A stretch of 64,000 nucleotides of DNA. It comes from Schistosoma mansoni (lineage: Eukaryota; Platyhelminthes; Trematoda; Strigeidida; Schistosomatidae). Positions within the stretch are counted from its first letter, which is position 1. Each line of letters starts with the position of its first letter. The DNA lies in assembly GCF_000237925.1 (NCBI RefSeq), contig NC_031497.1, forward strand, positions 5,945,295 through 6,009,294, given 5' to 3'. The notes below the pieces were generated by a model. The model had not been told where the DNA came from. It did not search any database and was given only the letters and a program-made list of their open reading frames with translations. The translations under genes were made by a program, and so were the position numbers. Shown here piece after piece: positions 1-10,531 of the stretch.

Positions 1-1608
1 TTTGCATCATTATACGATAAAAAGTAGTTCAGTAGGTTGTGAATGTCGTGGTGTGAATATAATGTTCATAATGTTATAATTCCATGAGTTGGTAATGTCA
101 TAGTCTGATGTCGATGTGAAAAGCAACAATAATTCCACTATAGGTGATGATATGACAATAATGTAATAGTAAGAATATGGTATTAATTGTGCTCATTATG
201 GAATGATCCGCGAAATAGATGAATGAAACGAGTTGATACGTGAACAATATGCTGATAACACGACACTGTTTGTGTTCGTGTCCATTCTGTACTGGCTTTG
301 CTACTTGAGTGAGACTCGAGAGGTTGAGTCATCTAAGTTACGTATTTCGAGTTCCTTTATCGAATACTTAGAGTTTGAAACGTTTTACGCCCATTTCATT
401 TGCAGATTACGTAAATTTTGAAGTAGGGCTTAACAGTTTAGCAGCCCGTTGATCTGACTCCGAGTTGTTGAACGTATGAGTATTTCATGTACATAAACTA
501 TCTATTTAACTCTGTATATTACATCTAGGCCAACCCTGTTTTTGAGACCATGATAATATGAAGCCAGGAACGAGACAGATATTAAGAATCAAAAACGGGA
601 GAGCCAAACAAAGCGGAGAGGGTAAACATGCCGAGCGAATAATTGACATGGTGAAAATGTGACCCACAAAAAATAAATTGGTCTGTCTGGAAGCCAGAAT
701 AACCTATGTGGGCTTGATATAGTAATGGACACCAAAATATCCAGTTTTGTTTCTTTTACTCGTACGAATTATTTGATTTATTATTGTAAGTGTTCTTGTC
801 TAGTTTATTTCGGTAAGACAGTGCAGTTATATTACTATCAATCTACAAGTAGTTATCAAACATAGCAGGCATAATAACAAGTGATCAAGCAAGAGTCTTG
901 TCTTTTCGAAAGATTCCTCTGGCCTATAAGACCATATTACTCTACATTGACATTTTAAATGGGAGGTTGGACAACCATATACACACTCCTAAACGACAGT
1001 TGTTCGTTCAGAACGCATATTTATGTGGTATTTGTACTAAGTGTTGATTCCTTTGTACATTATTCAGCAGTTACTTCGAATTCCAAATATAATAAGCTCA
1101 GTAGCGGTCTTCGAGTCCTTTCTGCCTTGAATTGGACTATTCTGGGGATTATTAGTTATCAGTTCCACTACTTCTAACTGTCATAGTTTACTAGGCTCAT
1201 TAACAGGTAATTACTTTTGTATTCATCAGTCCCACCACTAAGAAATGGTGTATACCTTGAAATGCACTCATTATCATTCGAGATACCAATTCTGAATAAA
1301 ATGTCAATGGAATGGTTAACGATGACTATGAGAAATGGAATACAGTAATTATATGAACGGAGAAAATCGAATTTCAGTAAGAACTATTAACAACAGAAAA
1401 CGAATAACACCATGAAGACTGAGCAGAAGGTATGAGAATCAATATAAATAACAACACTGAACAGTTGACATCTACAAAATTTAATAAAGAAACCCCGAGT
1501 TCACTTCAAATTAGATAGTTTTCTGTCAAAAGAATGATATCAGGCAACACGCTTTTGCATAGGGCGGTTGAAAAGTAACAAGAAGCAAGGACATTCGCAA
1601 CTCTGGGA
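1..1608. other. No recognisable gene; AT-rich intergenic DNA
   Basis: I see no exon with good splice sites and no family I recognise in this stretch. The short open frames at 233-421 and 959-1177 have no matching domain and look like chance frames. A slightly more GC-rich part at about 560-720 may be an old dispersed repeat, but nothing identifies it. Confidence 0.4.
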
Positions 1609-2226
1609 TTATTCAAGAAAGACCAGGATTGAGAGGTCGTCGACTAGGAATTCTTCATTTGTAAATACACAGTTTAAGCGCGACGGCGTCTGACTGTTTC
1701 TCCAACGAGTTGCGGACTTCGCATTTTCGAATAACCCCAGGTCACCGATGAGGTTGAAGAACAGAGCTTCAGTAGAGTTGTCACCTCCAAAGCATGTATG
1801 TTCCACGAGGTTGATTCTAGGAAGACTGAAGTCCCCTAGAATCAGGATTTGAGAGAATCCGAGACGCGTAGAGCGGGTTAATCCTTCCAGCAGACGTTTA
1901 TCGTACTCGATATCGGCAGTGGGCTTCCTGTAGATGACCCCAACTAGACACCACGAGGTGGTAGACAATCTTACTGAGCACCATACTAACTCATCAAGAT
2001 TGAGAAACTCTTGGTTGTGAAGTTGGTGCGTCTCCAGGCAAGACCGTATGTATAGTGCTACCCCACCCCCCATTCCTGCTTTTCTGTTGTTGCGAAATAA
2101 AGACATTCCAGTTATTGCTAGCTCCTGGTCCGTAAACTGAGACGTTATCCAAGTTTCCGATATTCCTATCAGATGGGCATCATTAGCGTTGCTAAGTTCA
2201 CGTAGCTCATCCATTTTGTTTGGCAA
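1609..2226 (-). mobile_element. CR1-like LINE: apurinic endonuclease domain fragment
   Basis: About 205 codons encode an exonuclease-endonuclease-phosphatase type domain as found at the start of ORF2 in CR1-clade non-LTR retrotransposons. Visible motifs are GISETWIT near residue 22 (the catalytic Glu region), GGGVALYIR near 54, LVGVIYRKP near 94 and ILILGDFSLP near 128, the usual GDFN-type catalytic motif with a changed Asn. The frame ends at 1609 and the reverse transcriptase that should follow is absent here. Directly upstream on the same strand is a matching ORF1 (2367-3274). Family level is CR1-like (the SR1/Perere/pido group of schistosomes); the exact family is not determined. Confidence 0.8.
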
Positions 2227-2366
2227 GCTCGCGGCGTTCGTGCATAGGCAGTTTGTGCTTTCAATTTGGAACGCGTGAGCTTCTTCCTGTGTGTCTATAT
2301 GAGCCGCGCGTGAGTGGATAGGTAGCCTACCTATACAATGTTTACCGAGCTGATAGTCCCTGTCCT

Positions 2367-3274
2367 TTACACGTTTTTTTTATGATCAAGACAGTCCACG
2401 AGTGGAATTATCAGCTCCAGCTTTCGTTTGTGCTTGATCCTGCCGTCGTGGGGCCTGTTTGGATGCATATGGATGCCAGTTGGCAACCGACGTCTATTGG
2501 CACGAAATGCTTCCAGAGTTGCAGCCGCCATGTGGGAGGAGGGGAAGGTTATCTTCAATAGCCGGAGCCTGGAGTCTCCGTCTCTCTCGGCTAGTCGCAT
2601 TACCTGTTGGGTCAATATGTTCTTGAGTTCTAAGGAATGCTTAATGAATTTCCATTCCCGAATATCAGAGTTTTCTTGAGCTGGGTCCATATTTTCCGGC
2701 ACACCTTGCACAATGATATTTCGTCCACGGAAAAACGCCTCGTGAGATTTTTTAGGGATGTTCCGGATGAGATTTCGTTCAGAATACGGTATGTCGGGCA
2801 GTATTCTTACGTTCCCATCGGATTTCAGTAAGTGACTGGCTAGCAGGACGTCCTCAACGTCGAAGGCATTCTTAAGTGTAACACGAAGTAGCCTCGGGTG
2901 GTTTAGGTGGTTGGAGTCGTTTCCCCGAGTGAGCCGTGTGACGGTCAAAGGCTCTATTCCAGGGAGTTCAAACCTCTTATTCAATTCTCCCCAGAGCATC
3001 TTATCATTTTTGTCCTGCAAATTGAGAGGAAGGTCGGGGTTGTCAATAAGGTTCATGATTATGACAGAGTCGTCACGAACCGTAATTGATTTCCCAGGTT
3101 TTCCAGGGCGTCTACGTTTGATATCTTGTTGTTTGGGTGTCGAGGCGCGTTTTCGATTCCTGGACTCAGTGATGACAGGGGGAAAGCCTTGGGGGTAGAC
3201 TGTACGGCCAAAGCATCAATTGATTTCCGCACGGTACTTGGGATATTCAGTTTCGGCGGGGACGCTTGGGCCAT
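2367..3274 (-). mobile_element. CR1-like LINE: ORF1 remnant
   Basis: Two overlapping frames on the - strand (start ATG at 3274, MAQASPPKL; second part 3056-2367) encode a basic protein typical of CR1-like ORF1. It has no enzyme motif; recognisable words are FFRGRNIIVQGVPE, SLELKNILTQQVMRLAE and RLLKITFPSS, and these recur in a second copy at 37063-37496. The frame is interrupted near 3059, so this copy is dead. It is followed in the expected order by the endonuclease fragment at 2226-1609. Function in the live element would be RNA binding and chaperoning; that is family knowledge and is not shown here. Confidence 0.7.
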
Positions 3275-3326
3275 TTTACTCCTGTTAACGTGAGTCCAGT
3301 TCCAATAGGAGGTCAATCGACCTATA

Positions 3327-5215
3327 TTAATCCTTACAGTATGTAACACAGTGAAGATCAAATCTCATTTCGAATATATCAACAAAAGGTTCTGACATTA
3401 CTTGTTCCGGTAGAAAATTCCAGCAATTCACTACTTGGTGCGAGAAACGAAGCTCCAGACGTAGATTTGACCTCATTTTTTGAACTTTCTTCGAATATCC
3501 TCTCAAATGACCACTCCTAGACGGAAGGAAAAGATAAGACATATTAATACCAAGATCATCATTCAGTAAACGATAAGCCAATATCAGATCACCCCGTAAT
3601 CTACGATAAGATAACGTAAATAAGTTGAGGTGTCTCAGTCAGTCTCCATAAGATAGGCCAGAGGGACTTTTTACTATATTAGTCCCTCATGGTTGAACTC
3701 GTTCCGGCATATTCGCCTCATACTTGAAACAAAGACTCGCAGCTTAAATCACATATTCTAAGTGCGGTCTCACAAAAGCCAGGTATAATAATTTAAACAT
3801 TTATTCATTCAAGTACTGAAAAAAACCTACGAATAACCCATAATACACCATCGAATTTTGAAGCAGCACCATTACAGTTACTCGTGGCTTTGAAATCGCT
3901 GCTTATTATGACTCCTAAATTTTTGTAGTCCTTTACTTTGGGTAACACAACTCCACGTATTGTGTACTGATATGAATCATCATAATTACTATAGCATCAC
4001 CACACTCTTGTTAGAATTCGCTTCTAGTAACCATCTGCCCGCCCGTGCCACCAGTGAGTCGAGATCATCCTGTAATACTATTTTATCTGACATACTGTGT
4101 ATGGGTCCCCAAATCTTTATTTCATCGGAGGAGAGTAGAACGGATGACTTTGCTACAGTTGGTAATTCATGTACATAAAGTAAAAAAAATAAGAAAACTC
4201 CACGTTTTACTGGTTCCTACGATGAAAAATCCCCACTTACCCTTACCCTCTGTCTCCTGTCGTGAAGCAAGTCACTTATTCAGCCTATGACCTTAGAATG
4301 GATTCTAAAACTTTTCAGTTTTAATTTAAGACCCGAATGGAAGACCTTATCAAAGGCTTTACTTAGATTTACGAAAATTACATCTACAAGGATATTTCGA
4401 TCTTTTGCCTCATTTCAATCTCCTCTTGCAATGAGCAGATTTATCAAGCCTTTCCGAAAACTATGTTCTTCCCTGGATAAAAGATTATGCCCTTCCATAT
4501 AGTTTATAACAGCCATCCGAATAATCATTTACATTATTTTACAACTGAACTGGTTAGACTTGTAATAGCTTGAGTATTTAGGAGTTGACCCCAAACAGCT
4601 AAGTAAATATCAAAACAAAAGAGCTCAAGTGTTCATTCATTTCCTTACTTCGTATAGGCATTATATTTCTTGTTATTTTATACTGAGTGTTGGAAAACCT
4701 CGTGTGCTCGAAAAGATAAGCTCCCACTTCAATGTGACTATCCCAAGAGGTAAGTAAAGACCTACTCATTACCAGTCTGTGTTTTTTTCAATAGAACCAG
4801 GGGCACCTGCTGACATGAATGGTTAACGGGTCGGTATTTACTAAATCTTTACTCCCCACCTTATATACTGGACTAATTACTACATCTTCCCAGTCTCTTA
4901 GCAGTCTGAACCGCCGCAGAGACATATCAAACAGTATGGCTATAGGCTCAGCAATTACATCTGACAGGGCTTTCATAATCCAAGGATGAATTTCATCACG
5001 AACACTGGACTTACCTGGTTTGAGATACTGGAGTAGTCTTAAAACATTATCTTTCTCAATAATTACAGGATTCACCACAATCACAATTAATCGTTGGCCG
5101 TTCCCTATTGCTGATAGAAAACACATTACTGAAACATTCCGATAAAGCTTCAGCTTTTTTAGCATTGTCTCTTGCCAATACTAAGGGAGTTTCCAATGGT
5201 TTGGGATGGAATAGA
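3327..5215 (-). mobile_element. CR1-like LINE: reverse transcriptase remnant
   Basis: Read on the - strand this is one degenerate reverse transcriptase. It begins with the linker (DNAKKAEALSECFSNVF, near 5130), then KPGKSS-RDEIHPWIMKALSD (about 5030-4970) and SLRRFRLLRDWEDVVISPVY (about 4925-4865). The finger and palm words HSFRKGLINLLIARGD and VNLSKAFDKVFHSGLKLKL fall at about 4470-4340. At about 4120 there is a spoiled catalytic box, SSDEIKIWG in place of the usual ADDIKIWG. The C-terminal tail RFSHQVVNCWNFLPEQV lies at about 3450-3410 and the stop is TAA at 3327-3329. Several stops and shifts break it. It lies directly before the ORF1 of another copy, with under 60 bp between stop and ATG. 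Confidence 0.75.
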
Positions 5216-5224
5216 AACTTTCTC

Positions 5225-5400
5225 TTAACGGGCCTCCGTCCGGTATAGCAGTGGATCGCTGATTGTCCCAGGCAAAATCCTTAGCATAAGTGACGATAAA
5301 ATAGAAAAAATTAGAAAATTATAGCGAGAAACTGTCCTTAGTCCCCAGAAATACTTCGAGTTTTATCCACTGTTGACCAGATATGTGGGGCTAGTAGAGA
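5225..5400 (-). mobile_element. CR1-like LINE: 3' tail fragment
   Basis: The sequence around 5320-5365 resembles that at about 36405-36450 (shared words such as CTGTCCT, AGTCCC and TCAAG/TCGAG-TTTT), which follows the C-terminal RT tail of the second CR1-like copy. Read on the - strand both give the short piece after the last RT residues. It is therefore probably the 3' tail of a further copy lying against the RT remnant at 3327-5215. Confidence 0.4.
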
Positions 5401-5439
5401 CGTAGTTTGTGAAGAAATGTGTAATAATTTCCCTCCTTC

Positions 5440-5960
5440 AAGCTACATTTAGTTTTTGTGTCCCCTAATGTTAACAGCGAAGTACTTTTTGACCACTTGA
5501 TGCAATATGTATTTCAGCAACCGAAAAGACTGTTCTCACACATCAATAAAAGAACGAGAACCCAATCGTGGGTTCCCAGTTTAATTATGGGAGAAAATGC
5601 AGCTGAAATGATGGAGAAAGACCGGAAGAGTGTATACATCTTGACTGATTACTTCTGAAGGATCTTCCCTCTTGCGCCTTCCCTCGAGGAAGGACTAGGC
5701 CCAGAACCTTGAAGTTTGAGATTACGTACTAAAGGCAAAAACCAATTTAATCACATGAAAATCAGCAGCTAAAAATGAAGTGCACTATTAAGTCTCGAGA
5801 TTAATCACACTATATTTAGCTACTCCACTCACCCAATCCACAAAATACGAAAAAAACCTACACCAAACTACAGACCGAGCATCATTAGGTCACCGATGCT
5901 ACTATACGCTGATGATGTCGAAATTCGGAGATAAACTTGCGATGCAGATCCACCTTAACT
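5440..5960 (+). mobile_element. CR1-like LINE fragment in opposite orientation
   Basis: On the + strand 5458-5658 reads as the linker between endonuclease and RT of a CR1-like element (RLFSHINKRTRTQSWVPSL, then IMGENAAEMMEKDRK). About 240 bp on, at 5896-5931, the same strand shows the RT catalytic box MLLYADDVEIRR. The finger domain between them is missing, so this is an internally deleted copy. Its orientation is opposite to the neighbours at 1609-5400. Confidence 0.6.
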
Positions 5961-7795
5961 TTAGGCCAACATAGAAGTCTTGTTTAGTTGTTCTAAAACG
6001 TGTTTAATGCTTATTGACGTTGTATGCACACTGGTGGCGCAAAAGCTCACGTTCATTGCATCGTGGGAGCGTTGATGTCCTTGGTCCTATTTCGCAACAA
6101 TCTACGAGTAATATTGAGGCATAATCTTAAAATTGCCGCTAACTACCGTGCTGCTGCAAGCGAACGGTTCAGAAATCTATGAATTTGTAGCGGTAAATAA
6201 ATCCCCAGAATAAACATTTATGTAAGTCTTCAACATTGATACTGACCTCATTCATTTTATTGGACACACCTTAGCTGAGAGCGCACAGTCATGCGCATCA
6301 GACCACGCATGAGTACGCCGTTCTACGCATCCCTTGCAACTGTTTGCCAGCTCACTCCAAACGCTTCTCGATATGTTGATAGTCCTTCAAATATATCTTC
6401 AAACCTCTCCATTTCTGACTTCTGATTTAACTGGGTTGGCATACTTTGATCACAAAGGTATTGTTACATCCCAAAGAAGAATAAGTGAATGGTAGCTGCT
6501 AGGAATTATTTATGGACTGTTATAAAATATAGTCCTATTGTATAACTAATCTTGATTAAACTATAGGAGGCGACTATACGTTCAATCCCGGAACTATGAG
6601 GTTTACCCTACACAGAGCAGGTTGAGCAATTAGACCACTCTACTCCTTCGTTCCGCTGATTGTGAAGTGACTAGATTTGATGCATGGAATATTCAGCAAC
6701 AGTTTCGGACCTGATATACCTCCTCTTTTTCTCTCTACCAGATCAAGATAACTCATAGGACGCCAAGAGGGTTTAAAAGCCATAAACTAACAAAATACCT
6801 GCGGCATACAAGTTTTCACACCAAGCCATCAATTCTAGGAATCTATTACGAGAATAGGGGGTGTTCGCAACTTTGACTACCCCACAAGTGATTGAACTAG
6901 ATACTCGTGGAAGCTTACCACGAAAGGACAAAAACGGACTTCTGGCAATTTACTTCAATGAAAAATCTGAGGTCTAAAATTGTACTAGTGATTTGCAGCC
7001 ATCAGAACACTTTGTTGCCTGACTGTCGCTCACATCAGGCCATTCTAAGGAACTCGTCATTTTCATTTTCACTGGCAGCTTTCAGTTGATCAAGAAATAA
7101 TTTTGCGGACAAATGTTTATACTTTGGCGTCTCATTACTAGTTCCTGATACACTCAGAAGTACTATTAAGTAGTAGAAGATTGTGAGCTTGTTCACTCTT
7201 TCAACACATATATTTTATAAAACTTTCAGTAATCCTGAGCCACAACTACATCGACCTTCGATTGATTTATGTAGGTAATAATTAAACACCTAACGTTTCC
7301 CACATTGATCCTGTTTGGCTCACCGTGGAGATGCCAAGGATGCTCAAAAATCTAGAACTCTACAGTCTAAAACGTTTTCTTAAACACAAGGCTAATCAAT
7401 TTAGAGTTCAAGGATGATTTGGATGAAAACATATACTTGAATTGTAGGTTGAGTTGTTGCACCGTACAAAATCTGAGTTAAATAGTTCCCGTAGGAAATG
7501 CTCGACAAGTCGCATCCAAACGTGGTCTGTTTCAATTACTTTACTGAACGCCTTTAGCTAGAGGTGTGTCCAGTAAACTAATACAGTTAGGATCACTGGT
7601 GAAGACTCAAAAAGCCACTTATTTTAGGGGTGTATTGAAAACTACAACTACAACCTAGGTAAAACTTTCTATTTTCCTTCCAAAATTTAACGATATCTAG
7701 GCACACAAGGTCGAAATTTACGTGATTATTATGATAAATGGATTAACCAATTAATCTGCTCGATATCATAAATGAGTACACCGGAAACCCACTTA
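5961..7795. other. No recognisable gene
   Basis: I find no convincing exon. On the - strand, about 6660-6560, there is a weak tRNA-like pattern (TGGTCTAATTGCTCAACC as an A-box-like run and GGGATTGAAC as a B-box-like run), which may be the head of an old SINE. The frame at 6907-7089 has no family signature. Confidence 0.3.
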
Positions 7796-7799
7796 AACG

Positions 7800-8095
7800 C
7801 TCACTTACTTACATCTGTTACCCCTCGTCGAGAACCATAGGCCGCTCACCAGCATTCTCCATCCAACTCCGTCCTGAGCCTTCCTTTCCAGTTATTTCCG
7901 GTTGTTATTCATCCTTTTCACATCTGCTTCTATTTCCCGGCGTAATTTGTTCTTTGACCTTCCACTTTTCCGCTTTCCTTCCTGATTCCAAGTTAGGGAT
8001 TGCCTTGTAATGCACATTGATGATTTCCCTAATGTATGTCCTATCCACTTCCAACGTCTTTTCCTAATTTCCTCTTCAGCTGAAAGCTACTCTAT
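7800..8095 (-). mobile_element. RTE-like LINE 3' coding fragment
   Basis: Read on the - strand it contains the words [11 protein letters not shown] and [10 protein letters not shown], the worn form of the tail [32 protein letters not shown] seen in RTE-type elements. The same words occur at 28545-28740 and 62930-63290. It is strongly decayed and has no intact frame. Confidence 0.55.
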
Positions 8096-8099
8096 TCAT

Positions 8100-9290
8100 T
8101 TTCATTATCAAATCTGAAGTATTTGCGGCGGATAAGCATAAGTCAAATGAGCAGTTTCGTCCACTTAAGCTCAATGTGAAATGCTTTAATCAATTGAATG
8201 CAGCAAGTATGTCCACAGGTAATTCGGAGTTGAATCTTCCTCATTCCTTTTCACAAGATGGTGGAATATTAGAAATTATTTGGGAATAAATTATTAGTAA
8301 TAAGTAAGAAGTCTTCTTATAATCCAGGAGTGGTAAGAAAAACGTTTAATATATGTACAGGTAAAATTAATCAGTCTAATTCCATATTTTATTCATTCGA
8401 GTGTTCTCTAACTAGTGGTATCTTAGAACATCTTAGCCCATCATGTTTCGCTATGCCGAGACTATAAATACTACCAAAAGTCGATGAAAAGGATGTCCCT
8501 TTACTTCATATGCTTGATGTGGATAACTCCCTGTATCATTTGGTTACTAAATGGCTATCTGGAGTTGTAAAACCCATTATAAATCATACCGTTTAGATAC
8601 AAATCTCTTGATGCAGTTGGTATTGTCGATTCAATAAGAAATGTCAACGTAAATGGCAAAAAATGATCTCACTGGATTTCACTTCTCCTTACAAATGTTC
8701 TACCAAAAGAAACTGCATGCTTTTGTGTGACTAAGTTTTAAATAAAAGCTTTAATATTTCCATCCCATAACATTATCTAAATAGGCCAACTCTACGATAT
8801 ATTCTCAATGTGCGATTCGGATTTAATAATGGTTTCTACGGACAAAATGATGGATATGACTTACAGTGAGTCGAGAGACTTCAGAAAATCTAATTTTCTA
8901 CTCATCGGGATAGTACAAATACATTATTTATTTGTGTGTATAGTTACTGAGATTTGCATTCAACAAGTAACACTTGGAAAAGATTAAAAATGGTGGACTA
9001 GGGGATAGCAATCGAAATGGTATGACTCGGTCATTCAGGTGTGGTCACTCTACTCAAATATATCTCGTTCTACCCATCTGAAATGTGTTCCTCAGGAATG
9101 CCAAACGTCACAATAAGACGAGCCAGTACGGGCTATAATGTGACACCCACGTAAAATCTCATAGATTTGGTGCTGATATCAGGACAAATCTACAATTTTG
9201 GGACTAGTTCGATAATTATAGCAGTAAAGACAAATATACTAATACTGAATCAGACCATAAATCTGCAGGTTAACCACTGAGACCCCTCTT
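8100..9290. other. No recognisable gene
   Basis: AT-rich sequence without a supportable exon, RNA gene or repeat family. The right part (about 8990-9290) may be the decayed upstream part of the Penelope-like fragment that follows, but I cannot align it by eye. Confidence 0.3.
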
Positions 9291-9295
9291 GACTG

Positions 9296-9570
9296 ATTGT
9301 TTTATGGCCAATCTGGAAAATAAGGTACATTAGCCATTAATTTAGAAATTTCATTTAGATAAGAGATACATGGATGATACTTTCAGTATTTGTGAAAGAT
9401 ATTAACGTGATTACTCAATTCAATTCACACTGGCAGTAGAGGAGGGAGAGGAATCTCATTCCCTTGACGTTCGGTTGAAAAGAACGCCAGGTGGTTCTTA
9501 TTTCAACTGAACAACAGTTTATTGGAAATTGTACTGAAGGTTGAATTTGCCCCACATTTTGGTTTTGGCG
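9296..9570 (+). mobile_element. Penelope-like element: RT palm fragment
   Basis: The + strand encodes RYMDDTFSICERY at about 9366-9404, the catalytic box of Penelope-like reverse transcriptases (usual form RYVDDTF). It is followed by IQFTLAVEEGEE-SHSLDVRLKRTPGGS and a worn VYWK (usual VYRKPT). Stops interrupt it, so it is a relic. Residue order and spacing fit Penelope-like RTs better than LINE RTs, whose box is YADD. It could belong to the same family as the GIY-YIG relic at 26164-26620, but the two do not overlap. Confidence 0.6.
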
Positions 9571-10373
9571 GCTTTGGAGGTGCCGAAATACAGTCAACTT
9601 CCAGCAAGGTTGTTGGTGTAGATTTAACTTGAAATCATTGCTGACCGCATCTCTTTCCATCAATATCATATTCTGGTGGTGAGGTTAGTAGTTCAAGGTG
9701 GTATAGAATGTATGTTGTAATTTACGTCTGTCTCTATCCATCGGGGTAGCAGCTGCTACCACTAGTCACAATTTTGTCCTCTAGACAGTGATTGTAGCGT
9801 CTCTTCAGTCACAGATATATATATATATGGTAAGCTGTAATAATGTTTTAGGGAGTTAGCACTCAGACATAGTGTTCTTACTGTTAAGGGACGAAGTTCG
9901 TCAATCAGATCTTGGGCATGAGAATTTGCACCGTGTTAATTACTGGTTACAAGAAGTACTTCTTGCAGTAGACTTTCAAAATGCAAGCCAAAAAAGACAG
10001 CCCAAGTTTGTGCTCTAGATATAACGGAATATTTTAATTATTATGAAAATTACAGCAGGACACCATTAACACCTATTGTAGGCCATGTCTTATAGAGTCT
10101 CAACTTATCAGGATTAAGAGAAAGGTCTTTCGATTAAATTAATGGATGGAATTACTTGGGATATTTATCAAATACCTCGCAGTTACTTAGCCATTCTAAC
10201 CTTTTTTACCGACGATATGTTGAATTAATAAGATTAAGGATATTTTTTCGTACAATTCGCTATTATATACGAGAGATCTTCAAATATGACTTACACAAAA
10301 AACTAAGTATAAATAGTCTTGGCTAAAGCTTAATTTTTTTCAAATCTATGCTTACTGACACTATATATTAGTT
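9571..10373. other. Upstream region of the selenoprotein T gene
   Basis: The left part may include more decayed Penelope-like sequence. From about 9700 to the ATG at 10374 I see only AT-rich DNA with a short (TA)n run at about 9817-9828. The selenoprotein T promoter should lie here; no clear TATA box or initiator can be assigned. An in-frame TGA at 10356-10358 precedes the ATG. Confidence 0.35.
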
Positions 10374-10531
10374 ATGGCCAACATAGGAATGTGGGCTGTG
10401 GTTGTTTTCGGTTGCGCCATCTTAACTTGGTTTGATTTTTGGGGATTAAAAGGCAGCAGCAATTCAGAGAAAACCATACCAATTCTAAAAAAGCCAATAA
10501 ATCCACTTCCTACACTTCAGTTCATGTTTTG
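10374..10531 (+). CDS. SELT: SELT coding exon 1
   Basis: Codons 1-52 plus two bases of Cys53. It includes the N-terminal hydrophobic segment and ends LQFMF. The donor is G|GTAAGT. The intron after it is only 34 nt (10532-10565) and splits the Cys codon of the redox motif. Confidence 0.93.

Noticed and set aside
5225-5658. Twin-priming inversion joining the + strand 5458-5658 piece to the - strand RT
   Set aside because: Both pieces contain the same linker region of the element, so they overlap in content and must come from different copies.
6560-6660. tRNA gene on the - strand
   Set aside because: A- and B-box-like words are present but no acceptor stem or complete cloverleaf can be drawn; at best it is a SINE head.
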